A DNA stretch of 64,000 nucleotides from Hirsutella rhossiliensis (taxonomy: Eukaryota; Ascomycota; Sordariomycetes; Hypocreales; Ophiocordycipitaceae): positions 2,604,001 to 2,668,000 of the forward strand of contig NW_025408673.1 of NCBI RefSeq assembly GCF_020360975.1. Reading direction: 5' to 3'. Below, piece after piece: positions 9,963 through 21,073 of the stretch. The notes below the pieces were generated by a model, which did not search any database, was not told where the DNA came from, and saw only the letters and a list, made by a program, of their open reading frames with translations. Position 1 is the first letter of the stretch. Every line of letters begins with the position of its first letter. Made by a program: the position numbers and the translations under genes.

Positions 9963-12440
9963 TATCTCCTTAGCTATAGCTTACCCTTATAGAAAGGGTA
10001 AAGCTAAATAATTAAGCTAGTAAGCGTATAAAGAAGGTCTTAGTCTATACTTATCCCTTACTTAAGAAATCCGGGTTTTTACCTTAAGCTCTTTTAGACC
10101 TACTTTAGGAAAAGGGGGCTTATAGAGGAATTAAGTCCTATAAGAAAGGGGGTCTTTTTTAAGGATAAGTCCTTAAAAGGGGGCCTTTAAAAAGAATAAT
10201 TTTAATTAAGCTAAAACCCTCCTTTAAGATAAGTCCTAGTTCCTCTCTTTAGCTATAAACGTCTTCTTCCTTATATATACTATTAGCTCCTCTTATAGAC
10301 TTTTAAGGTAAGCTTTTAAGGATAGCTTCTCTTAAATATCTTTTAGCTTAATTTACTATAAAAAGATAGCTAGCTTTTACTTTAGTAAAGGCTTTATAAG
10401 ACTATTTACTTTTATTAATACTATTAAAACTTAATAAATAGAAATAAGTCCTTTTAGATATCTTAGTATAGCTAATACTAATAAATATTAATATACTATA
10501 GCTAGGTTAATAGCTTTATATTTTCTATTAGAATTTATATAGTTTATATATTATTATATTCTATAGCTAATAAGGTCGGAATTTATAGTTATAAAGATAT
10601 TAATAGCTAGCTAAGGAACATCGGTTCTTTTAATACTTTTAAAAGAGCTAGGAGCTTTACTTTTATACTTAAAGTTATAATAGTAGCTTATTTCGAAGCT
10701 CTTAAAGTAATAGTTCCTTTAAAAAGGGATATAATATACCCTTATAAGCTTTTTCTATCTAAGGAATTATCTATAAAGGATAAATCGCTTAAATAAAAAA
10801 AGATTTTAGTAGCTAGTTTCTTTTTTCCTTACTTTCCTAGGCATAGACTATATAAACTTATAAAATAAGGATAAAAGATAAGCTTTATTTACTACTTCTT
10901 AGTACTTAAGGCTAGGATTCTTTTTATACTTAGCTAGCTAAGAGACTATAAAAGAGATACTTAGTCTAGTAGTAATAGCTAATAAAAAGTAAGGAGCTTA
11001 CCTTTTATTAATAAAGGTATTTCTCTTACTCCCTAGCTTAAAAGGATAGATTAAGTAAAAGCTCTTTATTTAATATAGATATAAAGTAAAGCTTCTTTTT
11101 AAGGAAATTAAGGAGGAATTTATAAGCAATCTTATTAATATAAGCGTCTTAAGTAAGCTAGATAGTTAGTTAGGACCTATTCTAAAGGATTTAAATCCTT
11201 AGGAACTACTTTACCTCCCTTAGCTTAGTTATCTTATACTTTTATTATAAGCCTTTTATAGCTTACTTAATAGTTACTTCTTTCTTTTTTAGGTATACTT
11301 AGATAATATTATTAATATAAAAAAAGACTATAATTTTACCCTTTTATATTATATATAGGTCTTAAGGGACTTTCTTAAAGCTTAGGGCTTTAAGGGAACC
11401 TATTAAATGCTATTACTAAAGAAGGGGTAATCTTAATATATTATAAAGAGCTTTTTAAAGCTATAGAACCTTTCTTAGCTTTTAAAAGCTTAGTAAAAGG
11501 TATATATAAATAACTTCTTTTTCTTTAAAGGGGTAGTTAATAAAGGCATTAATAGTATTTATTTAATTAAGTTTAAGGTTAAATTCTACTACTATAGCTA
11601 TAAAGGTCTAAAAGATATCCTTACTAAGGTAGTTACCTTAATAGGAATAACCCTTTCTTCTTACTAGTTCTTATAGATAACTAGCTAAGGCTTATACTTT
11701 TAAAGGAAGCTATATTTATTAGTCTTATAAGTAAAAATCTACTTATAGCTTAGGACTTATTTTCCTCTTACTATTTCTTTAAGGACCTCTTTAAAAGACC
11801 TTATCTCTTTATATAAAGCTAGGTAGTCTTTCTAAGCTTAGAAAAACTAGTCTTTAAAGTAATAACTTTATAGCTACTTTTATATTACTAATAGGTTTAA
11901 AAGGTCTCTCTTATATACCTAACTTATTAATAGCTATAGCTTAAAAAGCTAGCTTACTATAACTACTTTATAAGAACTATCTTTTATAGGTATTAAATAA
12001 AAGTCTAAAAAGATATCGAAATAAGGGAGAGGTTAGTCTTCTTTAATTACTATATTAAGCCTTATACCTTCCTTTACTTTTTAAAGTAAAGATAAAACGG
12101 TAGCTAGGTATTTTTTTAAGAGCGGTACCTTTCCTACCCCTTTTAAAGCTAAAATAAAAAGGCTAATAAAAAAAGCTATATTTAAATCTTCTTCTTATTT
12201 TATAAGAGGAAGTATAAGAAGGTAGGTATATTTTAGCTCTATTACTTTCTTATAGTCTCCTTTATTATTTAAATTATTTAATTTAATAGCTTTATTTTCC
12301 TTAAAGTTAGCGTTATCTTTAACTACTTTAATATTAGTTTCTTTTTTTTATTTCCTTAACTAAGACCTTTTCTTAAAACCATTAAGAAGAAGGAATTTAG
12401 ATCTTTTAAATTAGCTAATATTATAAAAGAAAAAGGGGCT

Positions 12441-12445
12441 ATTAA
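12441..12445. repeat. Left target-site duplication (ATTAA) of Copia1-B
   Basis: ATTAA precedes the 5' LTR and is repeated at 18,789-18,793 after the 3' LTR. The uninterrupted site in copy E near 25,940 carries it once. Confidence 0.88.
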
Positions 12446-12932
12446 TGTCGCGAAGCGTGGCCTGATTTCGCAGTTCTCGGAGATATCCCTTAGTAAGAGG
12501 GACCAAGGAAGCTAAAAAACACCCGGTGTAGAAGAAGGAAGAAGGAGCTAAAAAGAGGTGCAGAAAGGAGGGTAGGGGCAAGAGGGGAAGCAGAAGTAGC
12601 GATGGCTTCCTATAGAGGTAGCGAGAGATAAGACGGATATGCCGGCAACGGCTAGAAAGGAGGGGAAAAACCGGCAAAAAGCTCGGTAGTCGAGAGGACA
12701 TTAGTAGCTTCTTTAAGTAGGATCTTCTTTATTAAATAAGATACTAGACGGGTATAAAGAAGGGCGTTAGATAGAGGAAAGAAGGAGAATTAAGGCAATA
12801 TAATAATCACTCCCCTACTATAATTACTGCCCCCGTAAGATTTAAATATCTCTGCCCTGCCTATCCTACCCCTTACTTCTAATTTTACCTTCGTGCATTT
12901 TATATATATCTCTCGCATCTCTCTTCGCGAGA
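12446..12932 (+). repeat. 5' LTR of Copia1-B
   Basis: Begins TGTCGCGAAG and ends CTTCGCGAGA, so its two ends are near-perfect inverted complements. It abuts the primer-binding site at 12,933. An antisense open frame through it has no coding support. Confidence 0.92.
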
Positions 12933-12943
12933 GTTATAAGCCC
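12933..12943 (+). other. Primer-binding site of Copia1-B (half-tRNA-iMet type)
   Basis: GTTATAAGCCC directly follows the 5' LTR. Its complement GGGCTTATAAC differs by one RIP-type change from GGGCTCATAAC, the anticodon-loop region of eukaryotic initiator tRNA-Met. Drosophila copia is primed by a cleaved 5' half of that tRNA. The same motif follows the LTR in copies C and D and in the miniature element Y. Confidence 0.6.
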
Positions 12944-13074
12944 GGGAGGAATAGAATTCCTATACCTTCCGGCTGCTATAAAAGGCACCTTTCTTATATC
13001 CCTCGTGGCTTCCTTTTACCCCTCTTACTAGAAAAGCCGATTTTTACCTAACTTTTCTACCCTCTTCCGCAACG

Positions 13075-16000
13075 ATAACGAAAACCGACTCCTCTGCCGT
13101 CCCTACGGTCTATAGGACGATTCTTATAGAGCCCTAAGATTGGGATAAGTAGGTAAAGGAGCCATGGGCTCGTGTGGATAGAACTATCCACAATTTGGTC
13201 TTCTCTGACAAGCAGGACCCTCTCGAGCCCCCTCTTCGTCCTAGGGCAACGGAATTTATAGAGGGAGCATCCCTCTTCTCCGAGCTAACCTCCGCACAAC
13301 AGAGAGCTTTTTCTGCTACCTTAGGCGACTACGAGAGTCACCGAAAGGAATACCTTTACGAGACGAAGTTACTAACGGCTGCTCGTATAGCGATAACGGA
13401 ATCCGTTAGTGCCGCAAAGCTAATCTCTCTTCGAGAGGAAGAGACTCCTAGGCAGTGGCTTTTAAAGCTCGAGACCTTAATAGCTCCCTTAAGAGGTTAT
13501 ATAACTGACCGTATTAGGAAGACCTATACGGCCTACCTAGGAGCCTTTTCTGCTAGGAACCTACTAGCTTCTTCGTGGCTAGCTAAGTAGGAAGAAATCC
13601 TCGAGGAAGCTAACCAATACTTCCTTATAGAAGCTCTTTCTAGCCAGTGGCTACGGGATATATCTCTGCTAATAAAGCCTATTAGTAACGGTTACTCGAC
13701 TATTTTTCGAGAAGCTAGCCGAGAACTAGACGAAGAGGCTGCTAGAGTACAACAGCAAGCAGTCTTATTCCTTCGTGGCTAGCACTCGACCTAGACGGCT
13801 CGACCTGCTGCCCCTGCAGCTGCTGCAGCCCCTGTTGCTGCGGTTCCCGCTGCTGCTGTTGCGGCTGTTGCTCCTTCGGCTCCACCTCCCTCGAGAGCAT
13901 CAACACTATCTTTAACGGCTGCCGTAGGCCCGGCCCCGGCTCCGCCTCTTGCTCCGGGCCCGGCCCCGGTCCCGTTAGTTAGACCGGCCCGACTAGTCCC
14001 CTAATAGACCTTTTAGTCCGTTAGTCGAAAAATCAGGGAACTAGTCGAAATCGAACCTCTTCGTTAAAATCAGCAATAAGGGGTAAAAAGGGGGGGTTTT
14101 CAAGCAGACCTTCCGGACCGGGACGAGGATTCCTCGAAGAAACAACGTACGAGAAGGAATCGACCTACCTGCCAAGCATGCAAAAAGCCCTATCGGCTGG
14201 AAGACTGCTAGCAGGTCTTCGAGGAAAACCGACCCGAAGGAATTAACCCTTTAAAGAGGCTACGAGAAATAGTACAACAGTCTCTTAAGGAGGACCCCTC
14301 GTTGCAGAAGAAGATAGACGAGATTCGGGTTGCTAAGAAATAGCAACTAACGCCGCTACCGCAAATTCGAGGAAAAATCGTTAGTATAGCAAATCCGGCC
14401 TTCGTCTTCCCTACGGATCAATAAGGCTAAGACCAACCGTTAGAGCCCTCCGATTATCCCCTACGAAAATCAGCTATCCTTAACTCTGGTGCTTCCCTCG
14501 ATATATGCAATACACTCTCACGATTCCGGTCCTTTAAGAAGGCACGAAAGGAATATCTTATTGCCGGGGAATCGACCGTACGGATAGAGGGATACGGAAG
14601 GGTAAATTTCACAATGAAATTACCTAACGGGTCTATACGAATTCTTCGACGAAAAAGGGTAGCTTTTTGCCCTCGATTTTTAACGAGCCTGATTTCCTTC
14701 CGCCTTCTTCGAGAGGAAGGAATCTTCTAGGACACAACGTCTAAGCCTACGAGGCTAGTCTAGAAGAATCAGACTATCGGGCTTATCGAGGAAAAATTCG
14801 GTTAATTTATTCTCGAATTCCGACCTATCCTTAGGAAGGAACCTCTCGAGAAGTTAGCTTTCCCTGCTAGGAGGAATAGGTCTACCACAAAGGACCCTCT
14901 TCCGGCAGCCTAAGGAGACGGTCTTCTTTAGCACGCACGACTTAGTCACCCGGGCCCCCTAGCTTTATATAAGCTAGGCCTATAACAAGGCGTACGAATA
15001 AGGGGCCTAAAGACCGTCGAATGCGAACACTGCGGCCAAGGAAAGACTAGGAGACGAATTTCCAGACGGACCCCAATACGGCCGGACCAGCCGTATAATG
15101 AAATTTAGGTCGATTAGACCGACGTCTCTAGGGACTAGGAAAGCTTCGTTAGGGTAATGTTTTTCATAGACGCTTTTTTAGGGATGGTTTTCCCCTATTT
15201 CTTACGGACCTACCTAAGCAAGCATAACTAGTCTGCCCTCTAGGACTTCGTTAACTAGATAAAATCCTACTTTAGCTACGAGGTAAAGAAGATACGGTCT
15301 AACGGAGAGCTATTTACGAAGGATATCTTAAATTGGCTACGAAAAAGGGGCATTTTACCCCTCCCGTTAGCACCGAATACCTAGGCCTAGAACGGAGGGG
15401 CAGAAAGATTAGGGGGTGCTATAATAGAAAGGGCCCGTATAATAAGACTTGCTATAAGGCTTCTACACGACCTTTAGAGGGAAGTCGTTAAGACCGCCTA
15501 TTACCTTCGGAACCGGACCCTAAGGGACCCTAGGAGCCTAAGGGACTATAAGGACCCTAGAGGGACTACCTAAGGAATAGACTAGAAATCCCTATACGAG
15601 CTTTTTACGAAGAAGAGGGCCTCGCTAGCCCACCTTCGTGCCTACGGCTATAAGGCATACGCAATAACTACCGATATATAGCTAAAAAGGAAGAAGAAAA
15701 GAAAGCTTGATCCGAGAGCCTTTATTAGTTACCTCGTTAGTTATAATTCTACGAATATCTTCCGGATCTAGATTCCTCTTCTACGGAAGGTTATTTCGAC
15801 TAGGGATGTGATTTTCGACGAATCTAGCTTCTTCGACGGAAAGAGGGATTAATAGCCCCTCTTACTCTTATAACGTTAGCTAATTTAGAAGATCTAAATC
15901 CCCCCTTCCTAATAGTCTTAAGAAGAGGTCCTAGACGAGGAAACGGAAGAAGAAACCGACGTCGAAGTAGTCGAGGATAACGCCGACTTCGAAGAAGAGG

Positions 16001-18016
16001 AAGCTACTAGATTAGATAATCTAGACGAAGAAGGAGACTATAGGAAAGCGGTAGAGCTAGAATACGCCTACCTCCCTACGCCTCCTCTTACGGAATAAGA
16101 AGAAGATCTAGAAGCAGCTTTTTTAGTTAGTCTTCCCGTCTCGACCCTAAGGGGTAGGAAAGGCACCTCTCGAAGGATTACCCGGCTGCCTTTTATCCCT
16201 GCTTCGAGAAGCAAAGGAAGGTATAGGGCCCGATACGAAAGAAGACTAACCTCTCCCCTATTTCGATCGTTTTTCCGACTTCTATCTAACGCCTATAGAA
16301 GACGGTTCCCACGGAGCATTTATAGCAGGCCGGCTTTTTAAGCCTCTATTAGCAAGGAAGGTATATAAAAGAGACCTCCCGGACCTACTAGCAAACTAGA
16401 AGCAGCTAGAAAAACACCCCTTTAGAGACTAGTTTTTCTAGGCCTAGAAAGACCACCTAGCCTTATACGAGGAGATAGGGTCTTTCGAAGAGGTCCTTAA
16501 GGAAAAGGCAAGAGGAAAATAGGTCCTTGGCTATAAGTAGGTCTTTATCTATAAGACTAATAAACACGGCTTCCTTTAAAAGTGCAAAGCCCGGCTAGTT
16601 ATCTACGGGAATTAATAGGAAAAAGGGGATCTACCTACTAGGGCAACCACCCTAGCAGGGATGTCTTTTCGGACCCTTATAGCTATAGCAGCAGAATTCG
16701 ACCTCGAGCTCGAATAGATAGATATAGTCAACGCCTTTATTAACTGCCTACTCGAGGAAGAAGAAGTTATCTATATACGCCTTCTACTAGGCTTCTAATA
16801 GCTAGGAAAGGTTCTACGGCTTAGGAAAGCTCTATACGGATTACGAAGATCACCCCTTCTTTAGCAATAGCATTTAATAGGTTCCCTCGAAGCCCTAGGC
16901 TTCACGAAAGTCCCTTAGGAACCGTGTATAATATAGAAGGGTAAAATCACGGTCTTCTTCTACGTCGACGATATTATCTAGGCGTACCTAAAAGAGGAAG
17001 AAGCTGCTGCTAGGGAGGCTATACGAGGCCTGCAATAAAGGTATAAGATAACTAGGCTAGGGGAGCTAAAGTGGTTCCTAGGGATACGAATCCTTCGGAA
17101 TAGGTCCTAACGGACTATCTAGCTTACCTAGGACGCCTATATCGATAAGGTCGCTTATAAATTCCTCCCTAAATCCCTCGATAAGAAGCTTCCCTCTACG
17201 CCTATATTAGATAAAGAGCTTTTACCTAATCCGTCCTTTTAAGCTAGGGAGCAAGAGAAATACTAATATTAATAGAAGGTAGGCTCCCTGCTTTTTTTAG
17301 CTATTTCTACTAGACCGGATATCTCTTTTACGGTCTCCTAGCTAGCTAGGCATAACTAGAATCCTAGCCCTAGGCATTAAGAAGCATCAGACAGAGCTAT
17401 CCTTTATCTCTATTTAACGAGATTACATAGTCTACGCCTAGGAGGGCAGGGAAGGAAATAAGCTGCCGAAATCTTCCTTTATTCGAGCGATTCGTCCTTT
17501 GCGGATAATTCCTTAGATAGAAAGAGCTTATAGGGGTATATTATGTCCCTTTTTAGAGGAACTATTACTTAGAGAGCTTCGAAGCAGGCTACCGTTACGA
17601 CTTCTAGTACGGAGGCAGAGCTACTAGCTCTTTTAGAAGCGTTAAAAGAAGCGATTTTCCTTAGCCGGCTACTAATATCGTTACGACTATAAATTCCGTC
17701 CCCGTTAGCTATAGAATGCGATAATACGTAGACTATATAAATTCTTACGGAGGAAAATAGCAAGCTATCGACCCGGCTACGGCATATCGATATCCACTAG
17801 CATTGGTTACGCTAAGAGGTCTAAAGGGGACTTATTTCCGTCCGTTAGGTTCTAACGGCATTAATAAAAGCCGACGGTCTTACGAAGCCCCTACCGAAGC
17901 AGAAGCTGGCTGTCTTTTTATAGCAAATTAGGCTAGAAGACGTTCGAGAGAAGCTATCCTTAGAAGCCCGCCTTAAGAGTCTACGAGAGGAGCTAATAGC
18001 ACGTACGAGAAGGTGA
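13075..18016 (+). pseudogene. Copia1-B gag-pol polyprotein, RIP-inactivated
   Basis: The likely start is an ATG changed to ATA at 13,075-13,077, followed by a frame that reaches TGA at 18,014-18,016 with one frame change between about 15,500 and 16,900. Domains in order: a gag-like region (about 13,075-14,020) ending in an Ala/Pro-rich stretch; aspartic protease with LNSGAS, the catalytic Asp now Asn (about 14,479); GAG-pre-integrase zinc region with HARLSH and CEHCGQ (14,932-15,050); integrase core with IWVDWTD (15,100-15,120) and the NTQAQNGGAERLGG glutamate region near 15,380; reverse transcriptase with FYVDDI (about 16,958-16,975); and RNase H with SSTEAELLAL (about 17,600). Stops are almost all TAA or TAG where the family has Gln or Trp. 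The recognisable order INT before RT defines Ty1/Copia. Confidence 0.92.
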
Positions 18017-18291
18017 CGTCTATAGCCAAAGAAAAGGAAGAGGATTTTTCCCTTTAGAGGGCCCCCTATTTTAATTATGTTTTTCCCTTCTAAGAAGGCC
18101 CCCCTTTCTTATAGGACTTTCCCCTTTTTAGGCCCCTTTTTCCTTAAGTAGGTCTAAAAGAGCCTAGGGACCCGAAAGGGCCCCTGCTTTCCTCGAGTAA
18201 AGGGAGAAGTGCAGAGCTAAGAACCTCCTCTATACGCTTACTAGCCCGAAGCCGTATTAGCTATGCCCTTACTATAAGGGCAGGCTATAGC

Positions 18292-18301
18292 TAAGGGGGT
18301 G
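18292..18301 (+). other. Polypurine tract of Copia1-B
   Basis: TAAGGGGGTG immediately precedes the 3' LTR, the expected site for plus-strand DNA priming. A nearly identical tract (TAAGGGGGTA) precedes the terminal repeat of element Y. Confidence 0.75.
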
Positions 18302-18788
18302 TATCGCGAAGCGTGGCCTGATTTCGCAGTTCTCGGAGATATCCCTTAGTAAGAGGGACCAAGGAAGCTAAAAAACACCCGGTGTAGAAGAAGGAAGAAG
18401 GAGCTAAAAAGAGGTGCAGAAAGGAGGGTGGGGGCAAGAGGGGAAGCAGAAGTGGCGATGGCTTCCTATAGAGGTGGCGAGAGATAAGACGGATGTGCCG
18501 GCAACGGCTGGAAAGGAGGGGAAAAACCGGCAAAAAGCTCGGTAGTCGAGAGGACATTAGTAGCTTCTTTAAGCAGGATCTTCTTTATTAATTGAGATAC
18601 TAGACGGGTATAAAGAAGGGCGTTGGATAGAGGAAAGAAGGAGAATTAAGGCAATATAACAATCACTCCCCTACTATAATTGCTGCCCCCGTAAGATTTA
18701 AACATCTCTGCCTTGCCTGTCCTACCCCTTACTTCTAATTTCACCTTCGTGTATTTTATATATATCTCTCGCATCTCTCTTCGCGAGA
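18302..18788 (+). repeat. 3' LTR of Copia1-B
   Basis: Same length as the 5' LTR. It begins TATCGCGAAG, the TG start having become TA by RIP, and follows the polypurine tract directly. Where the two LTRs differ, this copy mostly keeps the C or G. Confidence 0.92.
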
Positions 18789-18793
18789 ATTAA
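18789..18793. repeat. Right target-site duplication (ATTAA) of Copia1-B
   Basis: Pairs with 12,441-12,445. Sequence of copy A resumes immediately after it. Confidence 0.88.
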
Positions 18794-19023
18794 TCCTTCT
18801 TTCTATTAAAGAAGCTAGATTTATAGAAATTTAAATTACTAGTTAAAATAACCTTTTATAAAAGAGGAATTTAGATTTAAAAGATATTTATAAAATTATA
18901 ATTAATAAGGTAATTAATAAAAGCTCTAAGATTAAGCTTTCTTTTCTTCTTCCTTTTTAGCTAGGTATTAATAGTTATAGTATATACCTTATAGCTATAA
19001 GTATAAAGGTAAGCTAGTAAGGG

Positions 19024-20110
19024 CCTAGGCCCTTATTAATAGTCCTAGCTAGCTATAAAGTATAGGGGCTTATAATTAATTAAGGAAAGGGTAGCTATAA
19101 AGGTAATAATAAAAGAAAGGTTAGTTTAGTTCCTTTTATATAATAATTTTCCCCTTTAAAGGCCCTAGGGCCCTTAGGTTACTCTTTTTTAAGCTACTTA
19201 GCTATTCCTATCTTTATCTTAGCTAAGAAGGTTAAATAGGCTTCCTATCCTTTTTTAAAACTATAGAGAAAAGGTAAGCTAAGGGCCCCCTTTTATCTCT
19301 TAAAGGTTTAATAAAGGACCTCTCTTTCCCTCCTATAGTTTATATACCTTATAATAAGGTACTTAGCTATATACCTTCCTTAGCTATTATAATAGTTATT
19401 TTAGTTTACCTTATTAGTCCTTTTTAAAAAGGATAATAAGATGCTAGCCTTAAAAAAGAGCTAGTAAAAAGCTAAGAGGGTTAGCCTAAGCCTCCTTATA
19501 AGGTCCTTTTCTAAGCTAAGGGCTAATTAAGGGGTCTTTTAAATAAATATATAAGACTTACCTAAGCCCTTAGCCTTAAGGCCTTTAGCCGCCTTAATAG
19601 CTTAGAGGCTCTTTTAATAGTCCTTAGTAGCTTACTAGACCTTTCTTTATAAGTAGCTAATAAAGACTAAAAGGGTCTCTTAAGTAAGGGCTTCTAAGAT
19701 TTCTTAGCTAGCTAGTTAGCTAGCTTATTATTAAGGATCTATAAGTAGCTAAGGTACTAATATAGTTATATATTATAAAAGGCTTCTAAGTAAGTTAAGA
19801 GCCTTTTAATATATATAGCTAGGTCTAAGAAGCTTATAACCTTCTTTATAGCTACTTAGCTATTTATAAAGATATAAGCCTTTATAAGGGGGTTAAGAGG
19901 GCTAGGCCTTAAAGGTTAAGGCTTTTTAGCTAAGTCTTTTAAGACCCTTAGTATTATAAATAGCTCTATATTAACTACTTTAATTAAGGATCCTAGGTTC
20001 TTATAAGAGCGCTACTAAGAGGTATAAACTAGTAAAGCGCTTAGGTATATAGTACTAATATATTAGTAAGATATTAGTAAGGAATTATACCTACCCCGCT
20101 TATAAGTTAT
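19024..20110 (-). mobile_element. LINE (non-LTR retrotransposon) remnant with RNase H
   Basis: The minus strand between about 19,900 and 19,680 reads IFINS, then KKVISFLDLAIYIKRLLTY, then LNNKLANQLAKK. This corresponds to the D-S and (W)xPGxxxNExAD motifs of the RNase H domain found in some non-LTR retrotransposons. Sequence continues to 19,024 as the C-terminal tail or 3' region. The upstream reverse transcriptase is not found next to it. The left edge coincides with loss of Copia1-A homology, so one of the two elements truncated the other. Assignment to a LINE clade is not possible. Confidence 0.5.
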
Positions 20111-20715
20111 AAATTACTTACTACTTTAAGTAAAAGGGAAAAATCCTTTTTTTAGTAAGCTTTAGTCTTATAATAAGGAGAATATAATATATATAGTATA
20201 GTACCTTTAGCTATCTTTACTACCTAACTAATCGTACTATAATATATATTCCTTTATAATTTTTAAAGCTTCTCTTTTTAGTTACTTAGTAAAAATAGCT
20301 ACTTAAAAAAGACTATATAATAGTTTTATAGTATAATATAGTAGTTAACTAGTTAAGGCCTCTTTATTATATATATTAAGTATCTCCTTAAGAGATACAG
20401 AACTAAATAATATATCCTTAAAATAGACCCTTACTATAAATAATATTCTAACTATATTAAAGATATCGCTACTTATAAGTATAAGATTACTATCTTATAA
20501 AGAAAAGCTTATAGCTCTATAAGTAGTACTAAGGAGCTAAGAAAGACGAAATATTTATAAGATTATATTATATAATTAAAGAAGGAAATTATTAAACGCG
20601 CTAGTACTATTACTACTTATTAAAAAAAGCGCTAATAGTCTTACTCCCTTAACTTAAATAGTAGTTATAGTAGTAAGGTTAAGATTAAAAACATCGCTTA
20701 ATTATTATAACCTAT
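20111..20715. other. Degenerate AT-rich retroelement sequence left of X1
   Basis: Strongly RIP-mutated, with no clear domain. It probably continues at 21,661 after the X1 insertion, because the bases on either side of X1 form a duplication (ACCTAT / ACTTAT). Confidence 0.35.
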
Positions 20716-20773
20716 TATAAGGAACGGTATTCCTATTATAAATAAAGTAGCTATAATATACTCTCTTAATTAT

Positions 20774-20846
20774 TATTACGAAAAAGATATAGCCGCTTAT
20801 TAAATCTAAGCAACAGCGTTAATTAACGTATATAGTATACGCGATA
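20774..20846 (-). repeat. Terminal repeat of element Y (3' LTR on minus strand)
   Basis: 73 bp. The minus strand starts TATCGCGTATAC and ends CGTAATA. It is adjacent to the polypurine tract at 20,847-20,856. Confidence 0.75.
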
Positions 20847-20856
20847 TACCCCCTTA
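20847..20856 (-). other. Polypurine tract of element Y
   Basis: The minus strand reads TAAGGGGGTA immediately before the second terminal repeat, one RIP-type change from Copia1's TAAGGGGGTG. Confidence 0.65.
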
Positions 20857-20952
20857 GGGATGCTAGGTTAATTCGTCCCGGGATACCTAGATATCCTAGA
20901 CTATAGAGGGAATTTTTATATAGGTAGGCCCTATACTAAAACCGCGCTTAAT

Positions 20953-21024
20953 TACGCTAGCGGGACTCGAACCACGGGCCTTCGGGTAATACGCGCTAGG
21001 CTAGCTAGAAGAAGTGCGTGCGTA
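20953..21024 (-). other. tRNA-like segment inside element Y
   Basis: A 72-nt stretch on the minus strand whose ends (TACGC / GCGTA) can pair. It contains a perfect RNA polymerase III box B, GGTTCGAGTCC (20,963-20,973). The T-stem has mismatches, the D and anticodon arms do not fold convincingly, and the box A candidate is poor and about 10 nt too close. I read it as a decayed tRNA-derived segment and assign no amino acid. Confidence 0.4.
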
Positions 21025-21062
21025 GTTACCGGGAAGTTCCTAGAAGGGTAACCCCTCCGCCT

Positions 21063-21073
21063 AGGCTTATAAC
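21063..21073 (-). other. Primer-binding site of element Y
   Basis: The minus strand reads GTTATAAGCCT immediately after the terminal repeat. It matches the Copia1 site GTTATAAGCCC except for one C-to-T change. Confidence 0.65.

Larger units (their letters stand above)
12446..18788 (+). mobile_element. Copia1-B, youngest full-length Ty1/Copia retrotransposon
   Basis: A 6,343-bp LTR retrotransposon inserted into Copia1-A in the opposite orientation. Both LTRs are 487 bp (12,446-12,932 and 18,302-18,788). They differ at roughly 16 sites, nearly all C:G to T:A transitions, which suggests a recent insertion followed by RIP rather than slow drift. The internal region has the Copia order gag, protease, integrase, reverse transcriptase, RNase H. 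Flanking ATTAA duplications (12,441-12,445 and 18,789-18,793) mark the insertion, and copy E has the undisturbed site with a single ATTAA. CpA/TpG depletion is only partial here. The element is not autonomous now because the polyprotein has many in-frame stops. Confidence 0.95.
9472..19023 (-). mobile_element. Copia1-A, older copy, split by Copia1-B and truncated
   Basis: On the minus strand the order is truncated internal sequence (19,023 to 18,794), the inserted Copia1-B (12,446-18,788), internal sequence (12,445 to 9,963) and an LTR (9,962 to 9,472). The sequence follows the full-length copy E (22,988-29,321) almost position by position, differing mainly by transitions. The continuity of A across B matches 25,911-25,990 of E. 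Homology to E stops near 19,023, where LINE-like sequence begins, so the gag end and 5' LTR are lost. Heavily RIP-mutated, with no usable frame. Confidence 0.85.

Noticed and set aside
12411..12701. Antisense Leu/Pro/Ser-rich frame in the Copia1 LTR (also 18,291-18,557)
   Set aside because: It lies wholly inside the LTR, exists only because these copies are less RIP-mutated, and has no domain. It is a by-product of purine-rich LTR sequence.
20953..21024. Functional tRNA gene
   Set aside because: Box B is perfect, but the T-stem pairs badly and the anticodon arm does not fold. It is inside a mobile element and kept only as a tRNA-like relic.
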